Shown here one piece after another: positions 12,359-20,618 of a stretch of 34,840 nucleotides of DNA. Under the pieces are notes generated by a model. It made no database searches. It was given only the letters and a program-made list of their open reading frames with translations, and was not told the origin of the DNA. How positions within the stretch are numbered: position 1 is the stretch's first letter; each line of letters opens with the position of its first letter. Position numbers and translations under genes: made by a program. The stretch is from Clostridiales bacterium (GTDB taxonomy: Bacteria; Bacillota; Clostridia; Oscillospirales; Oscillospiraceae): assembly GCA_019418625.1 (NCBI GenBank), contig DYBL01000039.1, forward strand, positions 1 through 34,840, written 5' to 3'.

Positions 12359-13447
12359 TCAGCCGTTGGCGGCTTCGTACTGCTTGAGGAAGGAAACCAG
12401 CGCCTCCACGCCCTCTTTGGGCATGGCGTTGTAGATGGAGGCCCGCAGACCGCCCACGCTCTTGTGGCCCTTGAGGTTATCAAAGCCTGCGGCCTTGGCG
12501 GCGGCGACGACCTGGGCATCCTGCTCCTTGGAGGGGGAGACGAAGGGCACGTTCATCACGGAGCGGTCCTCTTTCCGGACGGCGCCGGTGAAGAAGCGGC
12601 TGGAGTCCAGGAAGCGGTAGAGCACGTCGGCCTTTTCCTGGTTGCGCTGCGCGGCTGCCTCCAGTCCGCCATGGGAGAGCAGGTACTTGAAGACCTTTCC
12701 GCAGCAGTAGATGGCCCAGCAGTTGGGGGTGTTGTACAGCGAGTCGTTGTCCGCGTGGACCGCGTAGCTGAGGTAGGTGGGCACGAAGTCCGGCAGATCA
12801 TGGCGGATGAGATCCTCGCGGATGATGACGATGGCCATGCCGGCAGGACCCACGTTTTTCTGCACGCCGCCCCAGATGAGACCGTAGTCGCTGACGTTGC
12901 AGGGGCGGGAGAGGAACATGGACGACTGGTCGGCCACCAGCACATGCCCCTTGGTGTCGGGCAGGGTGTGGTAGGTGGTGCCGTTGATGGTCTCGTTTTC
13001 GCAGATGTAGACATAGTCCGCGTCGGCGGGGATGGCCAGGTCGGAGCAGTCCGGGATGTAGGAGAAGTTCCGGTCGGCGGAGGAGGCCACCACCTCCACC
13101 TTCCCGTACTTCCGGGCCTCGGCAATGGCCTTTTTGGACCAGGCGCCCGTTTCCACATAGCAGGCCGTGCCGTTTTTCATCAGGTTCATGGGCACCATGG
13201 CGAACTGCAGCGTGCCGCCGCCCTGGATGAACAAAACCTTATAGTGATCGGGGATGCCCATGAGACGGCGCAGGTCAGCCTCGGCTTCGTCCCGGATCTG
13301 CTGGAAGACCTGGGATCGATGGCTCATCTCCATCACGCACATACCGCTTGCGCGGTAGTTGAGCATCTCGGCGGCGATCTCTTCCAGCACTTCCTCCGGC
13401 ATCATGGCGGGGCCGGCGGAGAAGTTATAGGTGCGGCCGTACTTCAT
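12359..13447 (-). CDS. serC: Phosphoserine aminotransferase
   Basis: The 362-residue product has the normal SerC length and motifs: TYNFSAGPAMMPEEVLEE at the N-terminus, the phosphate-binding IQGGGTLQFAMVPMN, DQSSMFLSRP, and the PLP lysine in GGVQKNVGPAG (Lys197 from the chosen start). It makes phosphoserine from 3-phosphohydroxypyruvate and glutamate in serine synthesis (and may act in B6 synthesis). The start at 13447 has AGAGGAG at 9-base spacing; an ATG three codons earlier overlaps that site. Its usual partner serA is not adjacent, and the gene stands alone between terminators and its own promoter. Confidence 0.95.
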   Translation of the reverse strand: MKYGRTYNFSAGPAMMPEEVLEEIAAEMLNYRASGMCVMEMSHRSQVFQQIRDEAEADLRRLMGIPDHYKVLFIQGGGTLQFAMVPMNLMKNGTACYVETGAWSKKAIAEARKYGKVEVVASSADRNFSYIPDCSDLAIPADADYVYICENETINGTTYHTLPDTKGHVLVADQSSMFLSRPCNVSDYGLIWGGVQKNVGPAGMAIVIIREDLIRHDLPDFVPTYLSYAVHADNDSLYNTPNCWAIYCCGKVFKYLLSHGGLEAAAQRNQEKADVLYRFLDSSRFFTGAVRKEDRSVMNVPFVSPSKEQDAQVVAAAKAAGFDNLKGHKSVGGLRASIYNAMPKEGVEALVSFLKQYEAANG

Positions 13448-13497
13448 TGCTTGCATCTCCTCTCATGATTTTGGCTCTGGTGAGCCAGATTGAATCC

Positions 13498-13527
13498 AGT
13501 ATACGACAGCGCACGGGAAAGAATCAA
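13498..13527 (-). promoter_or_regulatory. Promoter of serC
   Basis: On the minus strand TTGATT, an 18-base spacer and TATACT precede the gene by about 50 bases. A small hairpin TGGCTC-ACCA-GAGCCA lies in the leader (13472-13487). Confidence 0.6.
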
Positions 13528-13611
13528 CGGATAATTCCACCGCATCACCCGCCGCACCGGCGGGGCGGGATTATGCAAAACAACAGGAATGAGAAAATGA
13601 AGCGGGAAAAC

Positions 13612-13640
13612 TTGAAATCTTAACGAGATTTTTCTATAAT
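13612..13640 (+). promoter_or_regulatory. Promoter of the acyltransferase-like/CLC operon, with spacer dyad
   Basis: TTGAAA (13612-13617), a 17-base spacer and TATAAT (13635-13640) are near consensus. A dyad AAATCT-N5-AGATTT (13615-13631) fills the spacer, a position where a repressor would exclude RNA polymerase. Confidence 0.7.
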
Positions 13641-13703
13641 GTTACCATCTATGTGTGTTGCTGCATTTGGAAAGCAATGGAAAGTCGGAGGGGAGGGAGA
13701 GAC

Positions 13704-14552
13704 ATGCGTGCTGACGGGACCCGCGTCCGGGGCCTGAGCCCCATCGTACAGGCGCTGCCCTATATCATGCCGCGCCGGTATGACGCACAAAACTGGGCCA
13801 ACGACTATGCCGATGAGGATGTCCTGCGGGACTATATCCGGCAAAAGCGCCGGGAGGGGCAGGCAGTCACCCACATGAGCGTGCTCATGGCGGCATACTA
13901 CAAGGCGGCGCTGGAAAACCCCAAGCTGAATTATTTCGTGGTCAACCGCAGAGTTTACTGCCGCAACCACTTCTGCTTCAGCTTTGTCATTTTGAAGACC
14001 CGCGCGGACGGCACGCCGGACGAGACGGTCATCAAGATCTTCCTCCAGCCGGAGGACACGGTATTCACCATCAGCCAGCGGGTGCGTGAGGCGATCCGGC
14101 GCAACCTGGTGGCGACCCACAATAACCGCACCGACCGGTTCGCCAATATGGCCTTTTCCATTCCCGGCCTTGCCCGGCTGGTGTTCGGCCTTGCGTACCA
14201 CCTGGATCAGCACGGGCTGCTGCCCCGCCGCATCATCGACCTGAGTCCCTTCCATACCAGTGTGTTCATCACCAATCTGGCGTCCATCAACACCAGCTAT
14301 ATTTATCACCACTGCTATGAATTCGGCACCACCAGCGTGTTTATGTGCATGGGCAAGCCTGTGCCGGACCCGCTGGTACCGGGCAAGCGGCGTATGCCGC
14401 TGGGCGTGGTGATGGACGAGCGGATCGCCACGGGCATCGAGTACTCCCGCTTTTTTGCCGCCTTCGGCCGGTATCTGCGGGATCCGGCCTGCCTGGAGCG
14501 GCGGCTGGACGGAGGCGGGGAAGCGGCACAGGAGGAGAAGATGACGGTATGA
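13704..14552 (+). CDS. CAT/E2-fold acyltransferase-like protein with altered active site
   Basis: The 282-residue protein resembles the catalytic domain of 2-oxo acid dehydrogenase E2 and chloramphenicol acetyltransferase: THMSVLMAAYYKAALENPKLN early, TSVFITNLASINTSYIYHHC in the middle, and a C-terminal PLGVVMDERIATGIEYSRFF in the place of the E2 motif DHRxxDG. The His and Asp of that motif are replaced by Glu and Thr, so standard acyl transfer is doubtful. No lipoyl or E3-binding domain is present. GGAGGGAGAGAC decides for the ATG at 13704. Its stop overlaps the CLC gene start by four bases (ATGA), indicating translational coupling. Substrate and role are unknown; a thioester-dependent cell-envelope acylation or a non-enzymatic sensor role are both open. 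Confidence 0.7.
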   Translation: MRADGTRVRGLSPIVQALPYIMPRRYDAQNWANDYADEDVLRDYIRQKRREGQAVTHMSVLMAAYYKAALENPKLNYFVVNRRVYCRNHFCFSFVILKTRADGTPDETVIKIFLQPEDTVFTISQRVREAIRRNLVATHNNRTDRFANMAFSIPGLARLVFGLAYHLDQHGLLPRRIIDLSPFHTSVFITNLASINTSYIYHHCYEFGTTSVFMCMGKPVPDPLVPGKRRMPLGVVMDERIATGIEYSRFFAAFGRYLRDPACLERRLDGGGEAAQEEKMTV

Positions 14553-15913
14553 ATCGATCGGAACAAACGCCTGCCCGGGACCGGGAAGCGCGCACGCCGG
14601 CGGACTGGCTGCGGATGGAGTGGAACCATATCGGCCTTTATATCCAGGCGCTTGCCAAGTGGCTGGCGGTGGCCGCGGTGACAGGCGCAGCGTGCGGCGT
14701 GGTGGGCTCCGCATTCCACATCGGTGTGGAAAAGGCCACGGAGCTGCGGGGGGCCCATGGGTGGCTTTTGTGGTGTCTGCCGCTGGCGGGGCTTGTGATC
14801 GTGGGCTTCTATAAGCTCACAAAAACCGAGGGCCAGGGCACCAACGACATCATCGACGCGGTGCATCTGGGCAAGGGCCTTTCCATCTTCCTGCTGCCTG
14901 CCATTTTTCTGGGCACCGTGCTTACCCATCTTTGCGGCGGCTCCGCCGGACGAGAGGGCGCCGCACTGCAGATGGGCGGCACCATCGGCCACCAGGTGGG
15001 CGCACTGTTCCGCCTGGATGACCGGGACATGCGCACGGCCACCATGGCGGGCATGGCGGCGTTTTTCGCCGCCCTGTTCGGCACGCCCCTGACGGCCACG
15101 GTGTTTGCCATGGTGGTCATCAGCATCGGCATCATGTACTATGCGGCGTTCATTCCGTGCCTGACGGCCTCCTTGATGGCCTATGGCGTGTCGCTGCTTT
15201 TGGGCGTGGAGCCTACCCGCTTCACGGTGGACATGCCCGCCCTGGAGGCGGTGATGCTGCTGCGGGTGGCGGTGTTGGGAGCGCTGTGCGCTCTGGTGTC
15301 CATCCTGTTTTGCAACACCATCCATTTTGCCGAGCATCAGATGGCCCGCCGCATCCCCAACGCCTGGGTGCGGGTGGTGACCGGGGGCGTTGGCATCATC
15401 GCCCTGACCTATCTTTGCGGGACCACGGACTATAACGGCGCGGGAATGAATATCATCACGGCGGCGGTGGAGCAGGGAAGCGCCCATCCGGCCGCGTTCC
15501 TTTTGAAGATCCTCTTCACAGCGGTAACGCTCTCCGCCGGCTTCAAGGGCGGCGAGGTGGTCCCCTCGTTTTTCGTGGGTGCCACCTTCGGCTGCGTGGC
15601 CGGTCCGCTTTTGGGCATTCCCGCCTCCTTCGGCGCGGCCCTTGGACTGGTGGCCGTGTTCTGCGGCGCCGTCAACTGTCCGGTCGCTTCCATCTTCCTT
15701 TCGGTGGAGCTGTTCGGAGACGGCGGACTTTTGTACTTTGCCCTCATCTGCGGCATCAGCTACATGCTCTCGGGCTACAACGGCCTTTACTCCAGCCAGA
15801 CTATCCTCTATTCCAAGCTCAAGGCCCAGTACATCAACGTCCATACCAATGCCCACCACGCAGGCAATCCCCACGCCGAGCCGCCGGTGCGGGGCAGCCT
15901 GAAAGAGGAATGA
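14549..15913 (+). CDS. CLC-family anion transporter, fluoride-type features
   Basis: The 454-residue membrane protein has the CLC signatures: GGSAGREGAALQMGG (gating Glu in GREG), an upstream TEGQGTNDIIDAV in place of the canonical GSGIP, and FKGGEVVPSFFVGATFG in place of GxFxP. The glutamate in KGGEVVP and the altered first motif are features I associate with the fluoride-exporting CLC-F branch, which exchanges F- for H+. The start at 14549 is set by the ATGA overlap with the preceding gene. About ten membrane helices span residues 35-430. A strong terminator begins at the stop codon. The subfamily is inferred; canonical chloride transport is the alternative. Confidence 0.85.
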   Translation: MNRSEQTPARDREARTPADWLRMEWNHIGLYIQALAKWLAVAAVTGAACGVVGSAFHIGVEKATELRGAHGWLLWCLPLAGLVIVGFYKLTKTEGQGTNDIIDAVHLGKGLSIFLLPAIFLGTVLTHLCGGSAGREGAALQMGGTIGHQVGALFRLDDRDMRTATMAGMAAFFAALFGTPLTATVFAMVVISIGIMYYAAFIPCLTASLMAYGVSLLLGVEPTRFTVDMPALEAVMLLRVAVLGALCALVSILFCNTIHFAEHQMARRIPNAWVRVVTGGVGIIALTYLCGTTDYNGAGMNIITAAVEQGSAHPAAFLLKILFTAVTLSAGFKGGEVVPSFFVGATFGCVAGPLLGIPASFGAALGLVAVFCGAVNCPVASIFLSVELFGDGGLLYFALICGISYMLSGYNGLYSSQTILYSKLKAQYINVHTNAHHAGNPHAEPPVRGSLKEE

Positions 15914-15940
15914 AAAAAGCCCCCATCCGGGGGCTTTTTT
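15913..15940. terminator. Bidirectional terminator
   Basis: AAAAAAGCCCCC-ATCC-GGGGGCTTTTTT is fully symmetric and serves the CLC gene on the plus strand and the DUF1275 gene on the minus strand, whose stop it touches. Confidence 0.9.
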
Positions 15941-16583
15941 ATTTTGCCTGTGCGGGCTTTGGCTCTGTATGCAGCTGGGCCAGCGCCAGGACACAGGGAG
16001 CCAGGGCCAGCAGCACACTGCGGATCCCCAGGGCTTTCCAGCAAAGAAAGCACGTGCCCACACCGCAGTGGAAACTCAAAAGCGTCTTGCCGAAAAAGCC
16101 GGCTTTGGGACGCTGATCCTCTCCGGCGGCCGTGTGGGCCAGCGCCATGGTGAACTGGCGGAAGTTGTTGGTGGAAAAAATGCTGGAGCTGACAAAGCCG
16201 TCGGCGCCGGGGAAGCTGTTCCACTGAAAGGCCATGGCGAAAAACAGCGGATAGAGCCCCAGCACCGGAGAGATGCCGGCGGGAAGAAGGGCAACGAGCA
16301 CGGCGGCCGCCATGTCGATGCCCACGCTCAGAGGCCGCAGGTCTGCCATACGGCCACGGGGCAGCCATACGGTCAGGGCGATGCCGGCCATGTACAGCGC
16401 GGCGCCGCCCAGGCGCAGGAGCATGTCGGTCCAGCTGCCGCCCAGCAGATCTGTGGTCAGATAGATGAGGTTGGCTGTCTGGGCGGAGCCAAACAGCCCG
16501 GTAAAACGCAAAATGGTGTAGACACCGAAAAATCCGCCGATGAAGGCCATGGTAAAATGGATGCGCCGCTGTGCCTGTGCCAT
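15939..16583 (-). CDS. DUF1275 (YoaK-like) membrane protein
   Basis: The 214-residue protein has about six membrane helices and the DUF1275 start motif FIGGFFGVYTILRFTGLFGSA followed by QTANLIYL. AAGGAGGAACGCAT precedes the ATG at 16583. It lies 23 bases after the glycosyltransferase-CsaB gene and is probably co-transcribed with it. The family's function is unknown; a transport or envelope role is likely from topology. No catalytic residues can be named. Confidence 0.8.
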   Translation of the reverse strand: MAQAQRRIHFTMAFIGGFFGVYTILRFTGLFGSAQTANLIYLTTDLLGGSWTDMLLRLGGAALYMAGIALTVWLPRGRMADLRPLSVGIDMAAAVLVALLPAGISPVLGLYPLFFAMAFQWNSFPGADGFVSSSIFSTNNFRQFTMALAHTAAGEDQRPKAGFFGKTLLSFHCGVGTCFLCWKALGIRSVLLALAPCVLALAQLHTEPKPAQAK

Positions 16584-16606
16584 ATGCGTTCCTCCTTCTC
16601 TCTTTT

Positions 16607-18835
16607 TCAAAGACCCAGCAGCTCCCGGGCCACGGTCACGTTGCGCTGCTCCGTCTCCTGCAGACGGGCTACGGCCTCCTCCCGGGACTGGGGCGTACCG
16701 GACTGGCGGACTGCCTGATCGATCATGCCGCACAGGGACTGGGCCGTCACGGAGCCCAGATCCACAAACAGCTCCTGCCCCATGTACTTGAGGAAGGAGG
16801 ATACCTTGGGATCATACACCACGCCCACCAGGGGCACACCCTGGCTGGCGGCAAAGATCAGCGCGTGCAGCCGCATGGATACCACTGCCTCCATGCGGGC
16901 CAGGGCGCCGATGATGGTGCCGGCGCCGCCGGCGTCATCCAGGAAATAGTGGGGGATGTCCAGCGTTTCTGCCGCCTGGCGATGAGCCACCGGATCCAGG
17001 TGCTTTTCCACCGCCGTGAACACGGGGATCAGACCATAGGTCTCATAGGCATAGCGGGCCGCCTGGGCAAAGACGGGGGCCTTTTCGTCAAAGCCCTTCC
17101 ACTGGCGCAGGGCGAAGCACAGATATTTTCCGTGGGGCGGGATACCGGCGCGCAGCAGCACACTGTCCACCTCCGCGTCGCAGGCGGGACGCAGAGTCAG
17201 GGCCGGGTCTGCCGTCAGCAGGATGCGGGGCACGGTGACGCCCATGCGTAAAAGCTCCTCCTGGGAATCCGGCTCCCGCAGGGTAATGACGTCCACATAG
17301 GCGTTGAGCACCTTGGCAGCCAGACGGCGGTGGCTTTCCCGGGTGACGGGGCCGATGCCGCAGCCGTACATCTGCACTTTGCAGCCGGCGCGCTTGGCGG
17401 CGCGGATGTTATAGAGATAGAACCACAGGGAGCGGCGGGAGGTGACGTCCTGGATAAGGCTGCCGCCGCCGTTGATATAGAGCTTGGCATGGCGCATGGC
17501 GCTGTGCCAGGCCAGGAAGCTGGAGCGGTGCACCGCCTGGACCCGGTAGGTCAGGCGGGTGGACTTGGGGTCCTTGCTCAAAACGGTCATGGGCATGTCC
17601 GGATCGATGGAGCGCATCTCCTGCAAAATGGCCTCCAGAATGGCATCGTCGCCGGCGTTGCCGCGTCCGTAGGCGCCGCAGATGACCACGCCGTCCCGTG
17701 CCCGTGCCGGCCGATGGTGCCGCCGGAGGATCTCCTCGTAAATATGCAGCTGGGTGTCCACCGTGTTTTGGATGGAGAACTGTGTGGAGGCCTTTTCATA
17801 GAGCTTTTCACCCATGTCATGGCGCAAAGCGTCGTCGTTGCCCAGAGCGGCCAGGTAGGTGCCCAGGGCCTCCCAGTCGCCGGGGGTGAACAAGAAGCCG
17901 TTGACATCCGGATCGATCAGGTGCGGGATGCCGCCCACGGCGGTGGCCACCGTGGCCAGGTGGAACCGGGCGCCCTCGGTCAGGGCATAGGGGAAGGTCT
18001 CGGAGAGGCTGGTGAGGGCGTTGATGTCCAGCGAGGCGTAGAATTGGTCCATGCCGCCGCTGATCCAGCCGGCAAAGGTCACCTGCTTTTCCACGCCCAG
18101 CTCCCGGGCAAGCGCCCCCAGCTTCTCCCGCTCCTCGCCGTCTCCGGCGATGACCAGACGCAGCCGGGGGCAGGCGGCGTAGCCTGCGGCAAAGCCCCGG
18201 ATGAGGGTGGACATGTCTTTGACGGGGTTGAGCCGGGCTGCGATGCCCACCACCACGGGATTTTCCTCCGCGTCCACGCCCAACTGCCGCAGATATTCCA
18301 GACGTTCCACCTGGGACGGCGGAGCGGGGGTGAAGTCGATGCCGTTATAGATGGCGTAGAACCGGTCGGCGGGGAAGCCCCGGGAGATCAGAAGATCCAC
18401 CATGGCGTCGGACACGCCGATGCGGTAGTCCAGCTTGCGCAGGGCATAGGCGTTGATGGTGCCGAAGGTGAGTCGGCTGAGGGGACGGCCCATGTAGTCG
18501 AGCCGGTAGTCGCTGTGCACGGTGGTCACCACCGGGAGCCCTGTGGACTTGCGCAGCATGGCGCCGATCATGTTGGCCCGGGAGCCATGGCAGTGGATCA
18601 GCTCAAAGCCCTCCTGGCGGATATAACGGGACAGCTCCCGGCGCACCCGCAGCACATTGTTCCCGCCGCAGATCCGGGTGGGGATTCCCAGCTTTCTGGC
18701 CTCGTCGGCAAAGGGACCGTCCCGGAAGCACACCAGCTGGGCGGTGATGGTTTTATTCAAATTTTGCAGCAGGCTGAGCACGTGGGTCTTGGCACCGCCG
18801 GAGTCGCCGCCGCTGATCAGATGGATGACCTTCAT
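16607..18835 (-). CDS. csaB: Fusion of GT4 glycosyltransferase and CsaB polysaccharide pyruvyl transferase
   Basis: The 742-residue protein joins two enzymes. Residues 1 to about 370 are a GT-B glycosyltransferase of the GT1/GT4 type: MKVIHLISGGDSGGAKTHVL, HCHGSRANM, VSDAMVDLLISRGF, the sugar-nucleotide region ARLNPVKDMSTLI and the TEGARFHLATVATAVGGIPH segment corresponding to the EX7E region. Residues about 380-742 are a pyruvyl transferase: VVICGAYGRGNAGDDAILEA, INGGGSLIQDVTSRRS, YGCGIGPVTR and SMRLHALIFAASQGVPLVGV. CsaB adds ketal pyruvate to secondary cell-wall polymer, the ligand of SLH-domain proteins. The fusion suggests that sugar addition and pyruvylation are sequential on one lipid-linked intermediate. 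AAGAAGGACATTTTC precedes the start. It is divergent from a DUF4330 gene. Confidence 0.9.
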   Translation of the reverse strand: MKVIHLISGGDSGGAKTHVLSLLQNLNKTITAQLVCFRDGPFADEARKLGIPTRICGGNNVLRVRRELSRYIRQEGFELIHCHGSRANMIGAMLRKSTGLPVVTTVHSDYRLDYMGRPLSRLTFGTINAYALRKLDYRIGVSDAMVDLLISRGFPADRFYAIYNGIDFTPAPPSQVERLEYLRQLGVDAEENPVVVGIAARLNPVKDMSTLIRGFAAGYAACPRLRLVIAGDGEEREKLGALARELGVEKQVTFAGWISGGMDQFYASLDINALTSLSETFPYALTEGARFHLATVATAVGGIPHLIDPDVNGFLFTPGDWEALGTYLAALGNDDALRHDMGEKLYEKASTQFSIQNTVDTQLHIYEEILRRHHRPARARDGVVICGAYGRGNAGDDAILEAILQEMRSIDPDMPMTVLSKDPKSTRLTYRVQAVHRSSFLAWHSAMRHAKLYINGGGSLIQDVTSRRSLWFYLYNIRAAKRAGCKVQMYGCGIGPVTRESHRRLAAKVLNAYVDVITLREPDSQEELLRMGVTVPRILLTADPALTLRPACDAEVDSVLLRAGIPPHGKYLCFALRQWKGFDEKAPVFAQAARYAYETYGLIPVFTAVEKHLDPVAHRQAAETLDIPHYFLDDAGGAGTIIGALARMEAVVSMRLHALIFAASQGVPLVGVVYDPKVSSFLKYMGQELFVDLGSVTAQSLCGMIDQAVRQSGTPQSREEAVARLQETEQRNVTVARELLGL

Positions 18836-18864
18836 GAAAATGTCCTTCTTTTACGAAAATGTTC

Positions 18865-18893
18865 TTGAGAAATCGCAAAAAGTATTATACAAT
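18865..18893 (+). promoter_or_regulatory. Promoter of the DUF4330 gene
   Basis: TTGAGA (18865-18870), a 17-base spacer and TACAAT (18888-18893). Its -10 overlaps the -10 of the opposite csaB promoter. Confidence 0.75.
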
Positions 18894-18912
18894 GTTTCGC
18901 AGACATTGTCTA
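18884..18912 (-). promoter_or_regulatory. Promoter of the GT-CsaB gene
   Basis: On the minus strand TAGACA, a 17-base spacer and TATAAT. The -10 (18884-18889) shares bases with the DUF4330 promoter, so both cannot be occupied at once. Confidence 0.75.
18889..18909. promoter_or_regulatory. Dyad ACAATGT-N7-ACATTGT between divergent promoters
   Basis: A perfect 7+7 inverted repeat covers the plus-strand -10 and reaches from the minus-strand -10 to its -35, a position for a shared regulator. The regulator is unknown. Confidence 0.5.
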
Positions 18913-18950
18913 TAAAGAATCGGGCGGCCCCGCCGCTTATGGAGGAACGT

Positions 18951-19448
18951 ATGGAACAAAAAGCAAAGCGCGTTGGAAAATTTAATGTCGTCGATGTGAT
19001 CGCCGTGGTGCTGATCCTGGCGGTGGCCGCATTTGCCGGCATGAAGCTGATGAACCGCGGCGGCGAGGAAGGCGGCCAGGCGGCCATGACCAAGGTGACC
19101 TATGTAGTCAAGGCCGAGGGCGTGCCGGTGGAGCTGTATGAGTCCTGCCAGGCGCATCTGCCCTCTCCCCTCATGGCCTCCGGGGAACTGGTAGGCGGCC
19201 AGATCGAAAGTGTGGAAAAGGAGCCCTACTATGTGCTGGGCCCCGACGGACAGTGGGTGGAGGATCCGGAGCATGTGACGCTCTATTTCACCGCCGCTAC
19301 CGAGACCCCCACCGGCGAGGTGATGACCACCAAGGTGGGCGACCAGGAGGTCCGCATCGGCAAGAAGGACTATATCCTCAAAAGCGAGTACATTGAGATC
19401 AACGGCGGCACGGTCATCGACGTGCAGTGGGAAGATATTCAGGAGTAA
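18951..19448 (+). CDS. DUF4330 membrane-anchored protein
   Basis: The 165-residue protein has a basic N-terminus (MEQKAKRVGKFNVVDV), one membrane helix (about 15-34) and an outside domain of about 125 residues with the repeated VKAEGVPVELYESCQ and KVGDQEVRIGKKDYILKSEY segments typical of DUF4330. GGAGGAACGT supports the start at 18951. The family function is unknown, but it often accompanies cell-wall polymer genes, and here it shares a promoter region with csaB, so a role in envelope polymer export or assembly is a reasonable guess. Confidence 0.75.
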   Translation: MEQKAKRVGKFNVVDVIAVVLILAVAAFAGMKLMNRGGEEGGQAAMTKVTYVVKAEGVPVELYESCQAHLPSPLMASGELVGGQIESVEKEPYYVLGPDGQWVEDPEHVTLYFTAATETPTGEVMTTKVGDQEVRIGKKDYILKSEYIEINGGTVIDVQWEDIQE

Positions 19449-19453
19449 CCGAT

Positions 19454-19488
19454 AAAGAGCGCCGCGCAGAATGCGCGGCGCTCTTTTT
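19454..19488. terminator. Bidirectional terminator between DUF4330 and lysR
   Basis: AAAGAGCGCCGCGC and GCGCGGCGCTCTTT pair perfectly around a 5-base loop, with T runs on both strands. Confidence 0.9.
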
Positions 19489-20380
19489 ATTCCTGGGGGC
19501 GGTCAGGCGGCAAAGAGGCGAACCAGCGGACGGAAAAATCCCGGAAGGCGGCGATATGAGGCGGAAGATAGGCACTGTACCGCCAGTGCAGATACAGCTG
19601 GCGCACGTGGGCAAAATCCTGCAGATGCAGCAGGGCGATGCCGTCCGTCTGGGGAGGCAGGCCTGTCCGGCTGGGCAGAAAGCATACGCCTACGCCGCAG
19701 CGGACAAAATCGCACAAAGTGATGGGATTGTCGCTTTCCGCCACGATGCGGGGAGAGAAGTTGACCTCATTGCAGGCGTTTTGGATGATCCTGGCCCAGG
19801 GACGATCCCGCCGCAGGCTGACGAAGGGAACGTCCCGCACGTCGGACAGGCGGACGGACTCCAGATGTGTCAGGGGATGGCCTGCCGCTGCGGCCAGCAC
19901 CACATCCTCCCGCAGAAGAAGGCAGGAGCTGCGGGGCAGCACCTCGTCTCCCACCAGGGAGTCGATGAGCATATCGTAGCTGGGCTGCTCTGTTTCACCG
20001 AAGATCCGCTGGGTGATCTCAAAGCGCACATCCGGGTATACGTCCAGAAAATCCGCCAGCAGCTGGGGCAGCAGGGCGGTGGCGGAGTGGACGCAAAGCT
20101 GGATGCGGCTCTCCGTCCCGGTTTTCCGGGCGTTGATCTCCGCCCGGGCGTCCTGCAGGGAGGAGAGGATCTGCCGGGTGTAGCGCAGCAGGATCCTGCC
20201 GTTTTCATTGAGCCGCATCCGGCGGCCGTCCCGGTCGAACAGGGGCACGCCCAGCTCGTTTTCCAGGTTGCGGATGGTCCGGCTCAGGGCGGGCTGGGCC
20301 AGGTTCAGCCGCTGTGCTGCCCGGGTCATATGCTCCAGCTCCGCCACGGCCTGGAACTGTTTGAGTTGAAAAATCTCCAT
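19487..20380 (-). CDS. LysR-family transcriptional regulator
   Basis: The 297-residue protein has an N-terminal winged helix (MEIFQLKQFQAVAELEHMTR, then AAQRLNLAQPALSRTIRNLE) and a periplasmic-binding-like effector domain (about 90-295). AGAGGTG supports the ATG at 20380 over one seven codons upstream. It is divergent from the gamma-glutamyltransferase gene, with a T-N11-A dyad in the gap, so it probably regulates that gene in response to a metabolite that cannot be named from sequence. Confidence 0.9.
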   Translation of the reverse strand: MEIFQLKQFQAVAELEHMTRAAQRLNLAQPALSRTIRNLENELGVPLFDRDGRRMRLNENGRILLRYTRQILSSLQDARAEINARKTGTESRIQLCVHSATALLPQLLADFLDVYPDVRFEITQRIFGETEQPSYDMLIDSLVGDEVLPRSSCLLLREDVVLAAAAGHPLTHLESVRLSDVRDVPFVSLRRDRPWARIIQNACNEVNFSPRIVAESDNPITLCDFVRCGVGVCFLPSRTGLPPQTDGIALLHLQDFAHVRQLYLHWRYSAYLPPHIAAFRDFSVRWFASLPPDRPQE

Positions 20381-20479
20381 GTCACGCACCTCTGTTCGCA
20401 TGTGGAAAACGATTTTGGCCGCTTTTTTTGTACAGTATCACAGAAAACACCAAAAGTAAATATACGATTTATTGAAATT

Positions 20480-20494
20480 ATAATTATTAGTTAT
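20480..20494. promoter_or_regulatory. LysR-type T-N11-A box
   Basis: ATAATTATTAGTTAT has the ATAA-N7-TTAT dyad with T-N11-A spacing expected of LysR sites. It lies about 50 bases upstream of the ggt -10 box. Confidence 0.55.
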
Positions 20495-20514
20495 CAGTTT
20501 ATCACCATAAAGTG

Positions 20515-20544
20515 TTAGACTGGAAAAGATATTTTTGGTATAGT
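20515..20544 (+). promoter_or_regulatory. Promoter of the gamma-glutamyltransferase gene
   Basis: TTAGAC (20515-20520), an 18-base spacer and TATAGT (20539-20544). A small dyad GTGT-N7-ACAC (20543-20557) overlaps the start of transcription. Confidence 0.6.
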
Positions 20545-20618
20545 GTCAAAATAACACCATTGTAATGAAAAGACGGCGAAAGCCGGCTTTGGCAGCTGTG
20601 TTGAAAGGACGGGATAGT

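Noticed and set aside
13560..13703. Fluoride (crcB) riboswitch before the CLC operon
   Set aside because: The expected conserved core could not be found; only a promoter with a dyad is visible.
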